A stretch of DNA of 64,000 nucleotides from JABURQ01 sp029243145 (GTDB taxonomy: Bacteria; Planctomycetota; Planctomycetia; Planctomycetales; Planctomycetaceae). The translations under genes and the position numbers were made by a program. The stretch spans positions 1 through 64,000 of the forward strand of contig CBFHYX010000019.1 in assembly GCA_965660145.1 (NCBI GenBank), read 5' to 3'. Below are positions 25,136-34,222 of this stretch, in pieces. The notes under the pieces were generated by a model, which was not told the DNA's origin, did not search any database, and saw only the letters and a program-made list of their open reading frames with translations. Positions within the stretch are counted from its first letter, which is position 1, and every line of letters starts with the position of its first letter.

Positions 25136-26371
25136 TTACACCCGTTCTTCGCTCCACTGCTTGCACAATTCGATCACGACTTTGAGGCAATCTTCCAGCT
25201 CCTCCAAGCTCGTCCATTCTAAAGGACAGTGAGGGTTATGCTGACCGCTGGAGATGTTGGGCGTTGGCAAGCCGGCGACTGTTAAGAGTGAGCCATCAGT
25301 TCCCCCGCGAATCACGTCAAGCCGAAGTTTCAATCCAGCAGCCTGAGTGGCGGCAATCGCTTTCTCGACAGCCCGCGGTTCTTTCTCCAAGCCGTCTCGC
25401 ATATTGCGGTATTGATTTTTGATTTCGATCTGAATGTTGGCTTTCGGAAACTCTCGACGCAACGGCTCGGCGATTTGTTCCAGAAGTTCTGCTTGCTTGA
25501 TCAGGTTTTCCGTCTCGAAATCTCGCAGGATGAGTCGCGCAGAAGCCTTCGCCACGCCACCCTCAACATGATAAGGATGAATGAAACCGTCCCGACCTTC
25601 CGAAACTTCGGGAGCAAGATGATCGCCGGGTAACTCAGCCAAAAATCGACCGAGAATACGGATCGCATTGACCATCGCATCTTTACCGACGGAGGGATGC
25701 GTATTGATGCCGTCCACAGTCACGACCGCCTGATCGGCAGAAAATGTTTCGGTATCCACACGACCTCGGCCATCACTATCCAGTGTATAGCCACACACGG
25801 CACCAACATCGTCGAGGTCCAGATGTTCGATTCCTCGTCCAATCTCTTCGTCGCAGGTAAAGACGAATCGGATGGGGCCGTGGGGAATGTCAGGATTCTG
25901 CCCAAGATGTTCAGCCAACGCCATCATGATGGCAACGCCTGATTTGTCATCGGAACCGAGAAGAGTCGTGCCGTCGGTGGTGATGATGGTCCCGCCGACC
26001 AAACCTTTCAGATCGGGATTCTCTTCTACGCGAATCACTTTTGAGGGTTCGGCAGGTAAGGCAATGTCTTGACCGTTGTAGTTCTCGTGCAGAATCGGAT
26101 TCACATTTTTTCCCGAGCATTCGGGAGAGGTATCGACATGTGCTACCAGCGCAATCGTCGGCGTATCATGATCAACATTGGACGGGATCGTCGCGAGCAC
26201 CGTCCCGACGTCACTCATCGAAATGTCGGCAAGATTTAACTCACGACATTCTTGTTCCAACAGGCGACAAAGATCAAGTTGTTTCGCAGTGCTAGGAGAC
26301 GAAGAACTGGTTTCGTCAGACTGTGTGTCCATACGGACATATCTTAAAAAGCGTTCCAGAACTGACGACAC
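25136..26371 (-). CDS. pepT: Peptidase T (tripeptide aminopeptidase)
   Basis: A 411-residue M20-family cytosolic aminopeptidase that removes N-terminal residues from tripeptides. The metal and catalytic blocks are intact: ALVAHVDTSPE near residue 75, TLLGSDDKSGVAIM near 135 and FTCDEEIGRGIEHLD near 170. The dimerisation domain follows, and HNPHCPLEW near the end carries the last His ligand. GTG 26371 is preferred, with CAGGAG seven bases before it; this gives the usual family length, whereas a GTG eleven codons upstream lacks such a site. It is convergent with nothing and upstream of the repeat unit. Confidence 0.94.
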   Translation of the reverse strand: MSSVLERFLRYVRMDTQSDETSSSSPSTAKQLDLCRLLEQECRELNLADISMSDVGTVLATIPSNVDHDTPTIALVAHVDTSPECSGKNVNPILHENYNGQDIALPAEPSKVIRVEENPDLKGLVGGTIITTDGTTLLGSDDKSGVAIMMALAEHLGQNPDIPHGPIRFVFTCDEEIGRGIEHLDLDDVGAVCGYTLDSDGRGRVDTETFSADQAVVTVDGINTHPSVGKDAMVNAIRILGRFLAELPGDHLAPEVSEGRDGFIHPYHVEGGVAKASARLILRDFETENLIKQAELLEQIAEPLRREFPKANIQIEIKNQYRNMRDGLEKEPRAVEKAIAATQAAGLKLRLDVIRGGTDGSLLTVAGLPTPNISSGQHNPHCPLEWTSLEELEDCLKVVIELCKQWSEERV

Positions 26372-26424
26372 GGTAAGGCTCCTGTTCGGCGGGACTTTTC
26401 CCACTCAGTGCTCAAATCCACAAC

Positions 26425-27567
26425 TCAAATCCACAAGGCCGCTTCGGCAGTGATTCCGGGACCAAACCCCAGCATCACACACGGCGATTCCGCCTGCATT
26501 TCTTGCAGTCGCTGCATAATGAACAGTACCGTTGGTGAAGACATATTTCCACACTCTTCGAGAACACTGCGTGAGGCGATCATCTGCTGATCGGTCAGTT
26601 CGAGCGATTCTTGGCAGGCGTCCAGTATCCGTGGGCCTCCCGGATGAACGATCCAAGATTTCACATCTTCGATAGCAAGACCTTGTTCGCCGAGCCAGCA
26701 GTCTAGCCAGGGTCGCAATTCCTGCTTGATCAAGCCGGGCAGTTGAGACGAAAGGCTCATTTGAAATCCGTGATTGCCAATCTTCCAGCTCATCAAATCT
26801 TCCGAATCGGGGAAGACATGGGAATTGTTGGCCATCAACAACCAATCCCCCGGCACGGCTTCTGAAAGATCGCGTGCCCGCACGACCATCGCCGCACAAC
26901 CATCGGCGAAGAGAGAATTTGCCACCACCTGTTCGTTATTCCAACCATACTGCTGATGGAGCGAACAGAGTTCTGTCGCACATAACATCACACAGGCATC
27001 CGGTTCGGAATCGAGAAACGATTTCATGACCCTCAAGCCGTTGAGCGCTCCGTGACAGCCCATAAAACCGAGGTGTGTTCGACCAAGATTTCGATTGAGT
27101 TGCAAGTCGTTAATTAAGCCGATGTCAAATCCGGGAGCTGCAAATCCCGTGCAACTCACGGTGACCAAGTGAGTCACTTCTTCGGGGTCAACCCCCGCCT
27201 GTTGCAAACTGGCCGACGCTGTCTGGCACGCCAACTCTCGAGCCTCGACTTCATAGACCTTCATCCGGTCCGCAATCGAAGGACCACCATCGGTCAGCGA
27301 TTGAATCGGGGGATAAAAGGATTGCACGGCGGGATTCTCACCGGACGAAGAATCGACCACAACACTATGTCGCTGCGAAACTCCGGCACGCCGATACAGA
27401 ACGGGGATCAATCGCCGCTTTTCACTCGATTCATCTACGATGCTCATCGCCATCTCGGTCGCATCGGCTTGATCAATGTGATGCGGAGGTAGCTTTGTTG
27501 CCAGGCTTCGCAGATAAGGCGATTGACTGTGCATCGGAGATGTTTTTGTGGGGCTGATTTGGCTCAT
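26425..27567 (-). CDS. Type III polyketide synthase (chalcone/stilbene-synthase-like)
   Basis: A 380-residue ketosynthase that would extend an acyl-CoA with malonyl-CoA and cyclise the product. The catalytic triad is readable: Cys171 in LGFMGCHGALNG, His308 in IVHPGGPRIL and Asn341 in EECGNMSSPTV. Planctomycete and actinobacterial relatives make phenolic lipids or pyrones. It is third in an operon after a methyltransferase and a flavoprotein, and its start overlaps the flavoprotein gene by 95 bases. A later ATG at 27534 would still overlap. The starter chain length cannot be predicted from this sequence. Confidence 0.92.
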   Translation of the reverse strand: MSQISPTKTSPMHSQSPYLRSLATKLPPHHIDQADATEMAMSIVDESSEKRRLIPVLYRRAGVSQRHSVVVDSSSGENPAVQSFYPPIQSLTDGGPSIADRMKVYEVEARELACQTASASLQQAGVDPEEVTHLVTVSCTGFAAPGFDIGLINDLQLNRNLGRTHLGFMGCHGALNGLRVMKSFLDSEPDACVMLCATELCSLHQQYGWNNEQVVANSLFADGCAAMVVRARDLSEAVPGDWLLMANNSHVFPDSEDLMSWKIGNHGFQMSLSSQLPGLIKQELRPWLDCWLGEQGLAIEDVKSWIVHPGGPRILDACQESLELTDQQMIASRSVLEECGNMSSPTVLFIMQRLQEMQAESPCVMLGFGPGITAEAALWI

Positions 27568-28696
27568 AAAGCTGACTCACTATCCAACCGGGAACAGCCG
27601 GGACAAGTCGTCCCAACAACATTCCAGCCGAGACTAATTTTGGTTTCCGAAGAAAGGAAGAGAGACGACGGCACCAGATGTGTCGTTCTGCTCGCAACTT
27701 TTCGACGGTTCGCGTCCAAGAAGTTTCATACTCAGATTCAGTCACGGACGGATTCAACAAAAGTTCCGCTGCTGAAAGTCCCATCTCGACGGCCCACGCC
27801 ATGCCTTCCCCCGTGAATGGTTCAACATAACCGGTCGCGTCACCCATTAGTAAGACAGATCCCGCTGCAAATCGAGACCGACGTCGCGACAACAAGGGAG
27901 CACCATGCCATTCTGAGTCGTGGAATCCCTCGGGAACAGCACTTCCCGCTTCTTTCAGTACCATCGTCAATAATTCACTATTAGACGAAGACTGTTTGCG
28001 AGCTTGGGGGGAAATCGCTGAAGAATAATTGATGGACCCATCTTCCAAAACGACACTACCGATATAACCCAACTTTCCGGTTGCCATTTCAATGGTTCCC
28101 CGGTCAATTCCTGGATTCGCTTCCGGTGGAAGATGTGCACTCATTCCGAAATACGAATGCTCCTCGACCGTGGTCGAAAATTCGTCTCGCAACTTTAATG
28201 CTGAACCAGACAACCCGTCGGCAACAAGCACCGAAGCTCCTTCAATCACCTGCACGTCTCCCTCCGAATCCGTCAACTCGACCTGAATCGCAGAAGAGGA
28301 TTCTCGTGACGGCATCACCAGAGCCGACATATTGTCCTGAAACTCGACTCCCGCTTCGACTGCCGCTTCGACCAGAATCATGTCCATCTTCTGGCGAGAG
28401 ATCACAATTCCCCCCGGCATGGGAATGTTCAATTCCCGTCCACGGGATCGCAGTCGAAACTGATCAACTGGTATCGCCCCCGCATCAAGCAACCGGGAGG
28501 ACAAATCGAGTTGATCGAGAGTGTTCAAGGCATTGGGATTCAGACAACAACCGCAGACCTTAAATCGGGGGAAGGCTTTTTTCTCGACCAACAAGACGCG
28601 ACGACCGGCTCGTGCCAAACGAATCGCGGCGACCGAACCTGCCGGACCTGCGCCGATGACAATCGTATCCCAGGATGTCGAAGAGAAAGAGTTCAT
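27473..28696 (-). CDS. FAD-dependent oxidoreductase, geranylgeranyl-reductase/hydroxylase type
   Basis: A 407-residue flavoprotein with an N-terminal Rossmann fold, TIVIGAGPAGSVAAIRLA, then FPRFKVCGCCLNPNAL and the second FAD motif LLMGDATGYVEPFTGEGMA near residue 285. This is the geranylgeranyl reductase/para-hydroxybenzoate-hydroxylase-like superfamily. In the streptomycete srsABC phenolic-lipid operon, a flavoprotein hydroxylase and a methyltransferase accompany the type III PKS, and the same trio occurs here. Its ATG overlaps the methyltransferase stop by ATGA. Hydroxylation of a polyketide ring is the likely job, inferred from context. Confidence 0.86.
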   Translation of the reverse strand: MNSFSSTSWDTIVIGAGPAGSVAAIRLARAGRRVLLVEKKAFPRFKVCGCCLNPNALNTLDQLDLSSRLLDAGAIPVDQFRLRSRGRELNIPMPGGIVISRQKMDMILVEAAVEAGVEFQDNMSALVMPSRESSSAIQVELTDSEGDVQVIEGASVLVADGLSGSALKLRDEFSTTVEEHSYFGMSAHLPPEANPGIDRGTIEMATGKLGYIGSVVLEDGSINYSSAISPQARKQSSSNSELLTMVLKEAGSAVPEGFHDSEWHGAPLLSRRRSRFAAGSVLLMGDATGYVEPFTGEGMAWAVEMGLSAAELLLNPSVTESEYETSWTRTVEKLRAERHIWCRRLSSFLRKPKLVSAGMLLGRLVPAVPGWIVSQLYEPNQPHKNISDAQSIALSAKPGNKATSASH

Positions 28697-29406
28697 GCAC
28701 CGTCCTCTTCGCTTCTGCTCCACTCCATGAGAAATCGTTGCGGCCAATGCATCGTGAATTTGGGGGAATGCAGTCCTGCCTGCTCCGCCAAGCGTTTCAC
28801 TTCCTCGATCCGAAAGGCGGCCTTCACCGATTGCGGACCATCAAAATGAACGATGGGGGATCGAGACAATAAATGGCATCCAATGGTTGCCATGATGTAA
28901 CCCCATTGCGAACGGCGGAGATCGTTGACCAGAACGGAATGTCGCGTGGCTTGAGCTTGCTTCTGTAAGAAATGCTCTGCTTCGTCTTCAGTCAGGTGAT
29001 GTAAAAACAATGACGAATAAAGAATGTCGTAATCTGTCGGGAGATCACCTTCGAGAATATTAAGTTGATGAAATTCCAATTGATCGAGCCCCGCAGTTTG
29101 CGATTCCTCGCGTGCATATTCCAATGCGGTCTCACTAATATCGGCTCCATGAATGGTGACCGGCAACGACGAGCTCTGGGCTTTCAACGCCAAACCACGT
29201 GTAACGTCGCCACCTCCACACGCCAAGTCGAGAACGCGAATCGGACGACCGAGCTTTTGGGCGACCCGTTCAATGGCCGGCCATAAAATTCGACTGCTTC
29301 CACTAATTTTATTGATGCGCTTCAAACCCAACAGGGCAGCGCGATGATCGTCGGCCCCCAAAGCGGGGTCATCCATCAATTCGGGTTGCAGGTCGCGGTT
29401 CTCCAT
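28693..29406 (-). CDS. Class I SAM-dependent methyltransferase
   Basis: A 237-residue methyltransferase. Motif I is IRVLDLACGGGDVTRG near residue 60; the acidic ribose ligand lies in TIHGADISETALEYA, and DYDILYSSLFLHHLTEDEAE near 130 covers the motif IV region. The ATG at 29406 gives the usual start just before the domain; an upstream GTG frame adds 26 residues with no domain content. It is the first gene of the methyltransferase-flavoprotein-type III PKS operon, and probably methylates a phenolic product. Confidence 0.85.
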   Translation of the reverse strand: MENRDLQPELMDDPALGADDHRAALLGLKRINKISGSSRILWPAIERVAQKLGRPIRVLDLACGGGDVTRGLALKAQSSSLPVTIHGADISETALEYAREESQTAGLDQLEFHQLNILEGDLPTDYDILYSSLFLHHLTEDEAEHFLQKQAQATRHSVLVNDLRRSQWGYIMATIGCHLLSRSPIVHFDGPQSVKAAFRIEEVKRLAEQAGLHSPKFTMHWPQRFLMEWSRSEEDGA

Positions 29407-29562
29407 CGATGCGGGCAGCTTTCCAGAAACTTCATAGAACGGAACAATTCTCTTCAGTTTAGGAACGCAATCTCCTGCGGACACTCCACATTCCCGTCTC
29501 TACATGAAAAAACCGGTGAAAGAAGCACTTCTGCCCCTTAAATCACCCTAATCCCCCTTATA

Positions 29563-30411
29563 ATGGAGATTCAACGAATCAAAAACTCAGAATGGACCGT
29601 CCTCTTGCCTTTGAACACAATCTCAATCAGTCACGGACAACGACAGATCTTCGACAAAGGAGACGGCAAGGTTCTCCTCTTTGTCCATGGTTTTCCACTC
29701 GATCATCGAATGTGGCGTGGGCAACTCGAAGAGTTTTCACAAAAATTCCGAGTGATAGCTCCCGATCTCTGCGGTTTCGGTAGCAGCGATTCGGTCACCA
29801 ATGATGCCGTCTTGTCGATGAAACAATTCTCCGATGAATTGGTGGAAATTCTGGATGCTCTCGACATCGACGAACCTGTCTGCCTCATCGGCTTATCAAT
29901 GGGAGGATATATTGCCGGACAGTTTCTCAGAGACCACCCCGAGAAATTGTGGTCTCTTGTATTGTGCGATACCCGTTCTGAATCGGATTCCGAAGTCGCC
30001 AAAGATAATCGCTACAAAACTGCACGAGTCGTGCTCGAAGCGGGCAGCAGCTCACTTGCGGAAGTCATGGGAACCAAACTCTTCGCACCTCAGACTCCCG
30101 CCTGCATTCTCGAAGAGGTCAAAACAATGATCGCCGATGCCTCGCCTGCCGGCATCGCCGCGGCGGCACGAGGCATGGCCGAACGAGAAGCCTTCACCGA
30201 CGAGCTGAAAAGTATTGCTGTACCAACTCTTGTGATGGCGGGGGAATATGATTCGATCAGTCCTCCTGATGAAATGCGAACAATGGCAGAACAGGTTCCA
30301 GATTCCGAATTCGTCGAAATCTCTAACGCCGGCCACATGTCACCCTTGGAAAACCCGCAGGAATTCAACGCCACGCTGCGGACATTTTTACAACGTGTGG
30401 AAATGGGGTAA
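29563..30411 (+). CDS. Alpha/beta hydrolase
   Basis: A 282-residue hydrolase of the haloperoxidase/BioH-like group. The oxyanion hole region is VLLFVHGFPLDHRMWRGQ, the nucleophile elbow is LIGLSMGGYIAGQ (Ser near residue 115), the acid is in VMAGEYDSISPP and the His is in SNAGHMSPLENP. It points away from the polyketide operon with a 156-base gap, and ends four bases from convergent bioA. BioH would remove the methyl ester of pimeloyl-ACP, so a biotin link is possible but unproven; a polyketide link is equally possible. Confidence 0.82.
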   Translation: MEIQRIKNSEWTVLLPLNTISISHGQRQIFDKGDGKVLLFVHGFPLDHRMWRGQLEEFSQKFRVIAPDLCGFGSSDSVTNDAVLSMKQFSDELVEILDALDIDEPVCLIGLSMGGYIAGQFLRDHPEKLWSLVLCDTRSESDSEVAKDNRYKTARVVLEAGSSSLAEVMGTKLFAPQTPACILEEVKTMIADASPAGIAAAARGMAEREAFTDELKSIAVPTLVMAGEYDSISPPDEMRTMAEQVPDSEFVEISNAGHMSPLENPQEFNATLRTFLQRVEMG

Positions 30412-30414
30412 CGG

Positions 30415-31827
30415 CTACTCTTCAACAACCGCACCAATCGCGGCAAATGCTTTGTCGCATAATTCGTTGATACGCTCTACGGGCATCGCCGGAGCCGGCA
30501 TCAATACGACAACGTCTCCCAGCGGTCGCAAAATAAGTCCCCGTTTGCGGGCTTCCAATGTTACTTGATGCCCGATCCGAAGCTTGGAATCGAACGGAAC
30601 GGCACCATCTCGATCTTTCACCAACTCGATCCCGACCATCAACCCGCGTTGACGAATCTCGCCGACGTGCGGATGAGCGGACAACTCGGAGAGCCGCTCG
30701 CTCAACAGCGCAGAAGTCTCGGCAACATTGGCCAATATATTGTTGGTTTCAAACAAATCAAGTGACGCGACGCCCGCCGCACAACCAAGCGGGTTCCCGG
30801 TATAAGTGTGGCCGTGATAGAAAGTACGGCCTTCGTGTGGTTCCCCGAGGAACGCCTCGTAGATCTTGTCGGTTGTCAATGTCGCCGCCACGGGGAGATA
30901 TCCTCCCGTAATGCCTTTGGCGAGACAGAGAAAATCGGGCCGCACACTTTCCTGTTCGCAGGCAAACATCGTCCCGGTTCGTCCAAACCCGACAGCCACT
31001 TCGTCGGCAATCATCAGGATGCCCCGTTTGGCGGTCTCCTCGCGGATAAACTTCAAGTAACCTTCGGGGTGTACGAGAATCCCGGCTGCTCCTTGAACGA
31101 GTGGCTCAATGACAAACGCGCTAATGCGGTCGGAATTTTCATCGAGGACACGAACGACTTCATCCCGGCAATGTTGCAGGTAACTTTCACGAGTGTGGCC
31201 TTCAGGAACCCGATACACGACCGGTGATGGCACGCGAAGAGTTTCAAACAACAGATCCCCGTAAACCTGATGAAACAGATTGATCCCACCGACAGAGACT
31301 GAACCGACAGTGTCGCCGTGATAGGCGTGATCGAGACAGACAAACCGATTGCGTTTTTCCGAAGCGCCCGGTTTTTGGTGATGATACTGATGAGCGATCT
31401 TCAAAGCCGCTTCGACAGAAGTAGAACCACTGTCTGAATAGAAAACCTTATTCAGACCCGCCGGTGTTTTCTCGACCAGTTTGCGGGCGAGTTCAATCGA
31501 TGGGGGTGAAGACATACCCAATAGAGTCGTATGAGCAATTTGATCGAGTTGCTCTTTGACGGCGTGATCAATTTCGGGAACACGATGTCCGTGAATGTTA
31601 CACCACAACGACGAAATCCCGTCGAGATAACGGTTGCCGTCGGAGTCAATCAGATCGAAGCCGTCCCCCGAAACAATGATCGGCGCGTTCTCTTCCCGAT
31701 ACGCTTGCATGGGAGCAAACGGATGCCAGACGTGTTCGTTGTCCCAGTTACGGAGATTGTTCACTTTGATGCTCTGAGTCGAACAGTGGGAAGAGAAAAA
31801 CGTGACACGGGCAATTGTCTCGCCCAT
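30415..31827 (-). CDS. bioA: Adenosylmethionine-8-amino-7-oxononanoate aminotransferase
   Basis: A class III PLP aminotransferase of 470 residues, third step of biotin synthesis (KAPA to DAPA, using SAM as amino donor). HVWHPFAPMQAY near residue 35 is the BioA-type opening; SGSTSVEAALKIAHQYH, DEVAVGFGRTGTMFACE and the PLP lysine in CLAKGITGGYLP are all present. An in-frame GTG at 31764 would remove 21 residues that precede the family start; neither start has a clear Shine-Dalgarno. No other bio gene is nearby. Confidence 0.94.
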   Translation of the reverse strand: MGETIARVTFFSSHCSTQSIKVNNLRNWDNEHVWHPFAPMQAYREENAPIIVSGDGFDLIDSDGNRYLDGISSLWCNIHGHRVPEIDHAVKEQLDQIAHTTLLGMSSPPSIELARKLVEKTPAGLNKVFYSDSGSTSVEAALKIAHQYHHQKPGASEKRNRFVCLDHAYHGDTVGSVSVGGINLFHQVYGDLLFETLRVPSPVVYRVPEGHTRESYLQHCRDEVVRVLDENSDRISAFVIEPLVQGAAGILVHPEGYLKFIREETAKRGILMIADEVAVGFGRTGTMFACEQESVRPDFLCLAKGITGGYLPVAATLTTDKIYEAFLGEPHEGRTFYHGHTYTGNPLGCAAGVASLDLFETNNILANVAETSALLSERLSELSAHPHVGEIRQRGLMVGIELVKDRDGAVPFDSKLRIGHQVTLEARKRGLILRPLGDVVVLMPAPAMPVERINELCDKAFAAIGAVVEE

Positions 31828-31850
31828 GCCACGTCGTCATTTTCATATTC

Positions 31851-31868
31851 GGCAGGGAGGCCCCTGCC
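31851..31868. repeat. Hairpin GGCAGGG-AGGC-CCCTGCC
   Basis: Seven-base perfect stem in the 62-base gap between mdh and bioA. No T-run. Confidence 0.5.
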
Positions 31869-31889
31869 CTACGCTAATCGACAAAGCAA

Positions 31890-32879
31890 CTACGACAGTA
31901 GGTCTTTAACGACCTCTCGTTCGGACTTCAATTCGTCAACGGTTGCCTGCAATTTTTCTTGACCGAAGGCGTTGTGTTCGATGCCTTGCACGATGCTCCA
32001 AGTCTTGCCGTCTGAAGTCAGCGGGAAGCTGCTGATCAGTCCCTCGTCAACGCCGTAACTTCCGTCACTGCAAACTGCTGCACTAAAAGTGCTCCCAGCC
32101 GGTGTGGGCGTGACGACATTCTTGACCGTATCAATAATGGCATTGGCGGCTGAGGCTGCCGAAGAAGCTCCGCGAGCTTTGATGACGGCAGCGCCTCGTT
32201 TTTGCACGGTGCTGATGAACTCATCTTTCAGCCATGCTTCGTCACCAATGACGTCGGGAGCCGGTTTGCCTTCAATTTCGGTATTGTAGAAGTCGGGATA
32301 CTGAGTGGCAGAATGATTGCCCCAGATCGCCATTTTCTTGACGGCAGCAACCGGCTGACCCGATTTCTGAGCGAGTTGCGAGACGGCACGATTTTCATCG
32401 AGCATCGTCATCGCGTACCAACGATCACTGGGAACTTTGGGAGCATTATTCATCGCGATCAGGCAATTTGTATTGCAGGGGTTCCCGATCACGAGGACGC
32501 GGACATCATCGGCAGCGGCGGCTTCAATGGCTTTGCCGGTGCTGGTAAAAATAGGTCCGTTGATTTTAATCAGGTCGCCACGTTCCATTCCGTCTTTACG
32601 GGGAACCGAACCAACGCATAACACCCAGTTACAATCACGGAACCCATCTTCAAGATGATCGGAATCGGCTTTGACAACGCCGGCAAGGGTCGGGAAGGCA
32701 CAGTCGTCGAGTTCCATTTCGACGCCATCCAAAGCCGACAAAACGGGAGGGATTTCGACCAAATGCAGAATCACGGGCTGATCGGGGCCGAACATCTGTC
32801 CGGAAGCGATTCGGAAAATCAGGGCATAGCCGATTTGACCAGCGGCTCCAGTAACGGCAACGCGAATAGGGTCTTTCAT
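31890..32879 (-). CDS. mdh: Malate dehydrogenase
   Basis: A 329-residue NAD-dependent malate dehydrogenase of the cytosolic-MDH-like type. The dinucleotide site is VAVTGAAGQIGYALIFRI, the substrate loop is CVGSVPRKDGMERGDL and the catalytic His lies in IWGNHSATQYPDF. It interconverts malate and oxaloacetate in the TCA cycle. It is the middle gene of a minus-strand series ygfZ-mdh-bioA, separated from ygfZ by a 75-base hairpin element, so cotranscription with ygfZ is uncertain. Confidence 0.96.
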   Translation of the reverse strand: MKDPIRVAVTGAAGQIGYALIFRIASGQMFGPDQPVILHLVEIPPVLSALDGVEMELDDCAFPTLAGVVKADSDHLEDGFRDCNWVLCVGSVPRKDGMERGDLIKINGPIFTSTGKAIEAAAADDVRVLVIGNPCNTNCLIAMNNAPKVPSDRWYAMTMLDENRAVSQLAQKSGQPVAAVKKMAIWGNHSATQYPDFYNTEIEGKPAPDVIGDEAWLKDEFISTVQKRGAAVIKARGASSAASAANAIIDTVKNVVTPTPAGSTFSAAVCSDGSYGVDEGLISSFPLTSDGKTWSIVQGIEHNAFGQEKLQATVDELKSEREVVKDLLS

Positions 32880-32994
32880 GGTCGATTCTTCTCAGTTGGC
32901 AGGTGCAGTGAATGAAATTTGCAGTTGTGATCTCTCTTTTTTACCCGAAAACAGGTCGTCCGGGCAACCGAACGCCGTGGAATGCCCCAAGCAC

Positions 32995-33069
32995 AGATAG
33001 CCCAAGTGCGCAAGCACTGGGGGAGGGGAGAACGTGTCGGCCCGCTGTGCTTGCGCACAACGGCTATCT
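32995..33069. repeat. 75-base terminal-inverted-repeat element abutting the YgfZ gene
   Basis: AGATAGCC-CAA-GTGCGCAAGCAC at 32995-33017 is inverted at 33047-33069 as GTGCTTGCGCAC-AAC-GGCTATCT, giving 8 and 12 paired bases with a 3-base mismatch between. It ends one base before the stop codon of the YgfZ gene. It resembles a small hairpin MITE or REP. Confidence 0.8.
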
Positions 33070-34077
33070 CTACTCTTTTCGAAGTATCACAGGCTGACCG
33101 TCTTCATTTTCGGCGGTCAGAACCCCGCCATTAGCCTTCGTTTTGACCATGGTGAGGACAATGCCTCGTTCGTACTCCAACTTGTCATCATTTGGCATAT
33201 GGCAGGAAGAGGTGATCGTGCCGACTTCTTCACCAGCCTCATTCAAGACCGGTTTACCCACGACGGGAGGAATTTTTGAATCCTCGTACCAGTTAAACCG
33301 TTCGAGTTGTCGATTGACGTGTCCCATCGCATCGAGTCGCGCGATGGGCTCCTGTCCCAAGTAACATCCTTTGGTGAATGAGATCGCCAGTTCCGTTCGA
33401 TTGGCTTCCTGAGCCAGATTTTCGTCCGAGACATCAACGCCGTATTGGGGAAACGCTGCCGTAATGCGAATGATCTCCCACGCACCGTAGCCAGCAATGA
33501 CGGCTCCATCTGCCACACCTTGCTTTACCACATTGACCAGTGAATCTGTTGAGCCGATCAACCAAAAGGCAGGACGAAAACCATTCTCCCACGGAAAGAG
33601 CCCCACATCGGAAATCGCCGACAACATTTTCCCCAACTCGTCAGACTTCCCCGAGATGAGCAACGACTCAACATCGTCATCCACGCTCAACGTGACATCT
33701 TCCGTGATCAGATATTTATCGAGATGTTGATGCAGGAACTCAACGCGTGATTCGTCCGTGAGGATGCGAAAACGGTCGGCTTCGCAAATGATCACGGCCA
33801 CCGCCAGAATGCGGCCTTTCACATTGCAGAAGAACGCCTCGGATGTTTCTCCCGGCTGCATTTTCTTGATGTCGTTGGTGCAGAAGTTGTGCAGAAACTT
33901 AGCCCGGTCTTCACCGGTGACGGTGATCATGCCGAAGCCATGTCCGACGATGAGAGCCGCACTCGTCCAAGCCGCCTGATATTCCCTCAGTGGATCACCG
34001 AAATCAGCAATGGGCCGTTGTGCGTCTGCGGGGATATCAATCAAACCAGCATTTTGGAGAGCGGAAAGTAGTGGCAT
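33070..34077 (-). CDS. Folate-binding protein YgfZ/GcvT family
   Basis: A 335-residue tetrahydrofolate-binding protein related to GcvT and YgfZ, which supports Fe-S cluster enzymes. The family motif KGCYLGQEPIAR, with the conserved Cys, is at about residue 240. The N-terminal domain contains FLHNFCTNDIKKMQPGE and FFCNVKGRILA. ATG 34077 is chosen because the preceding 34 codons of open frame overlap other intergenic sequence and look unlike the family. Its last codons touch the hairpin element downstream. Confidence 0.9.
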   Translation of the reverse strand: MPLLSALQNAGLIDIPADAQRPIADFGDPLREYQAAWTSAALIVGHGFGMITVTGEDRAKFLHNFCTNDIKKMQPGETSEAFFCNVKGRILAVAVIICEADRFRILTDESRVEFLHQHLDKYLITEDVTLSVDDDVESLLISGKSDELGKMLSAISDVGLFPWENGFRPAFWLIGSTDSLVNVVKQGVADGAVIAGYGAWEIIRITAAFPQYGVDVSDENLAQEANRTELAISFTKGCYLGQEPIARLDAMGHVNRQLERFNWYEDSKIPPVVGKPVLNEAGEEVGTITSSCHMPNDDKLEYERGIVLTMVKTKANGGVLTAENEDGQPVILRKE

Positions 34078-34159
34078 GGGGGTTGGACTTTTTGTCAGCA
34101 GTTTCGGATATTGTCTCTCCTCCCAGCATAGCCGATGAATGATTTTTTCGCATCGCGCA

Positions 34160-34192
34160 CAAAAAAAGCGTGTCGGCAAACACCGACACGCT
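34160..34192 (-). terminator. Rho-independent terminator of the outer-membrane protein gene
   Basis: Perfect 10-base stem, arms 34167-34176 and 34183-34192, with a 6-base loop. On the minus strand it is followed by seven T, 30 bases after the stop of the gene ending at 34223. Confidence 0.9.
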
Positions 34193-34222
34193 AGAAGAGA
34201 TCACAAATTCAGCTAGCCAAAA

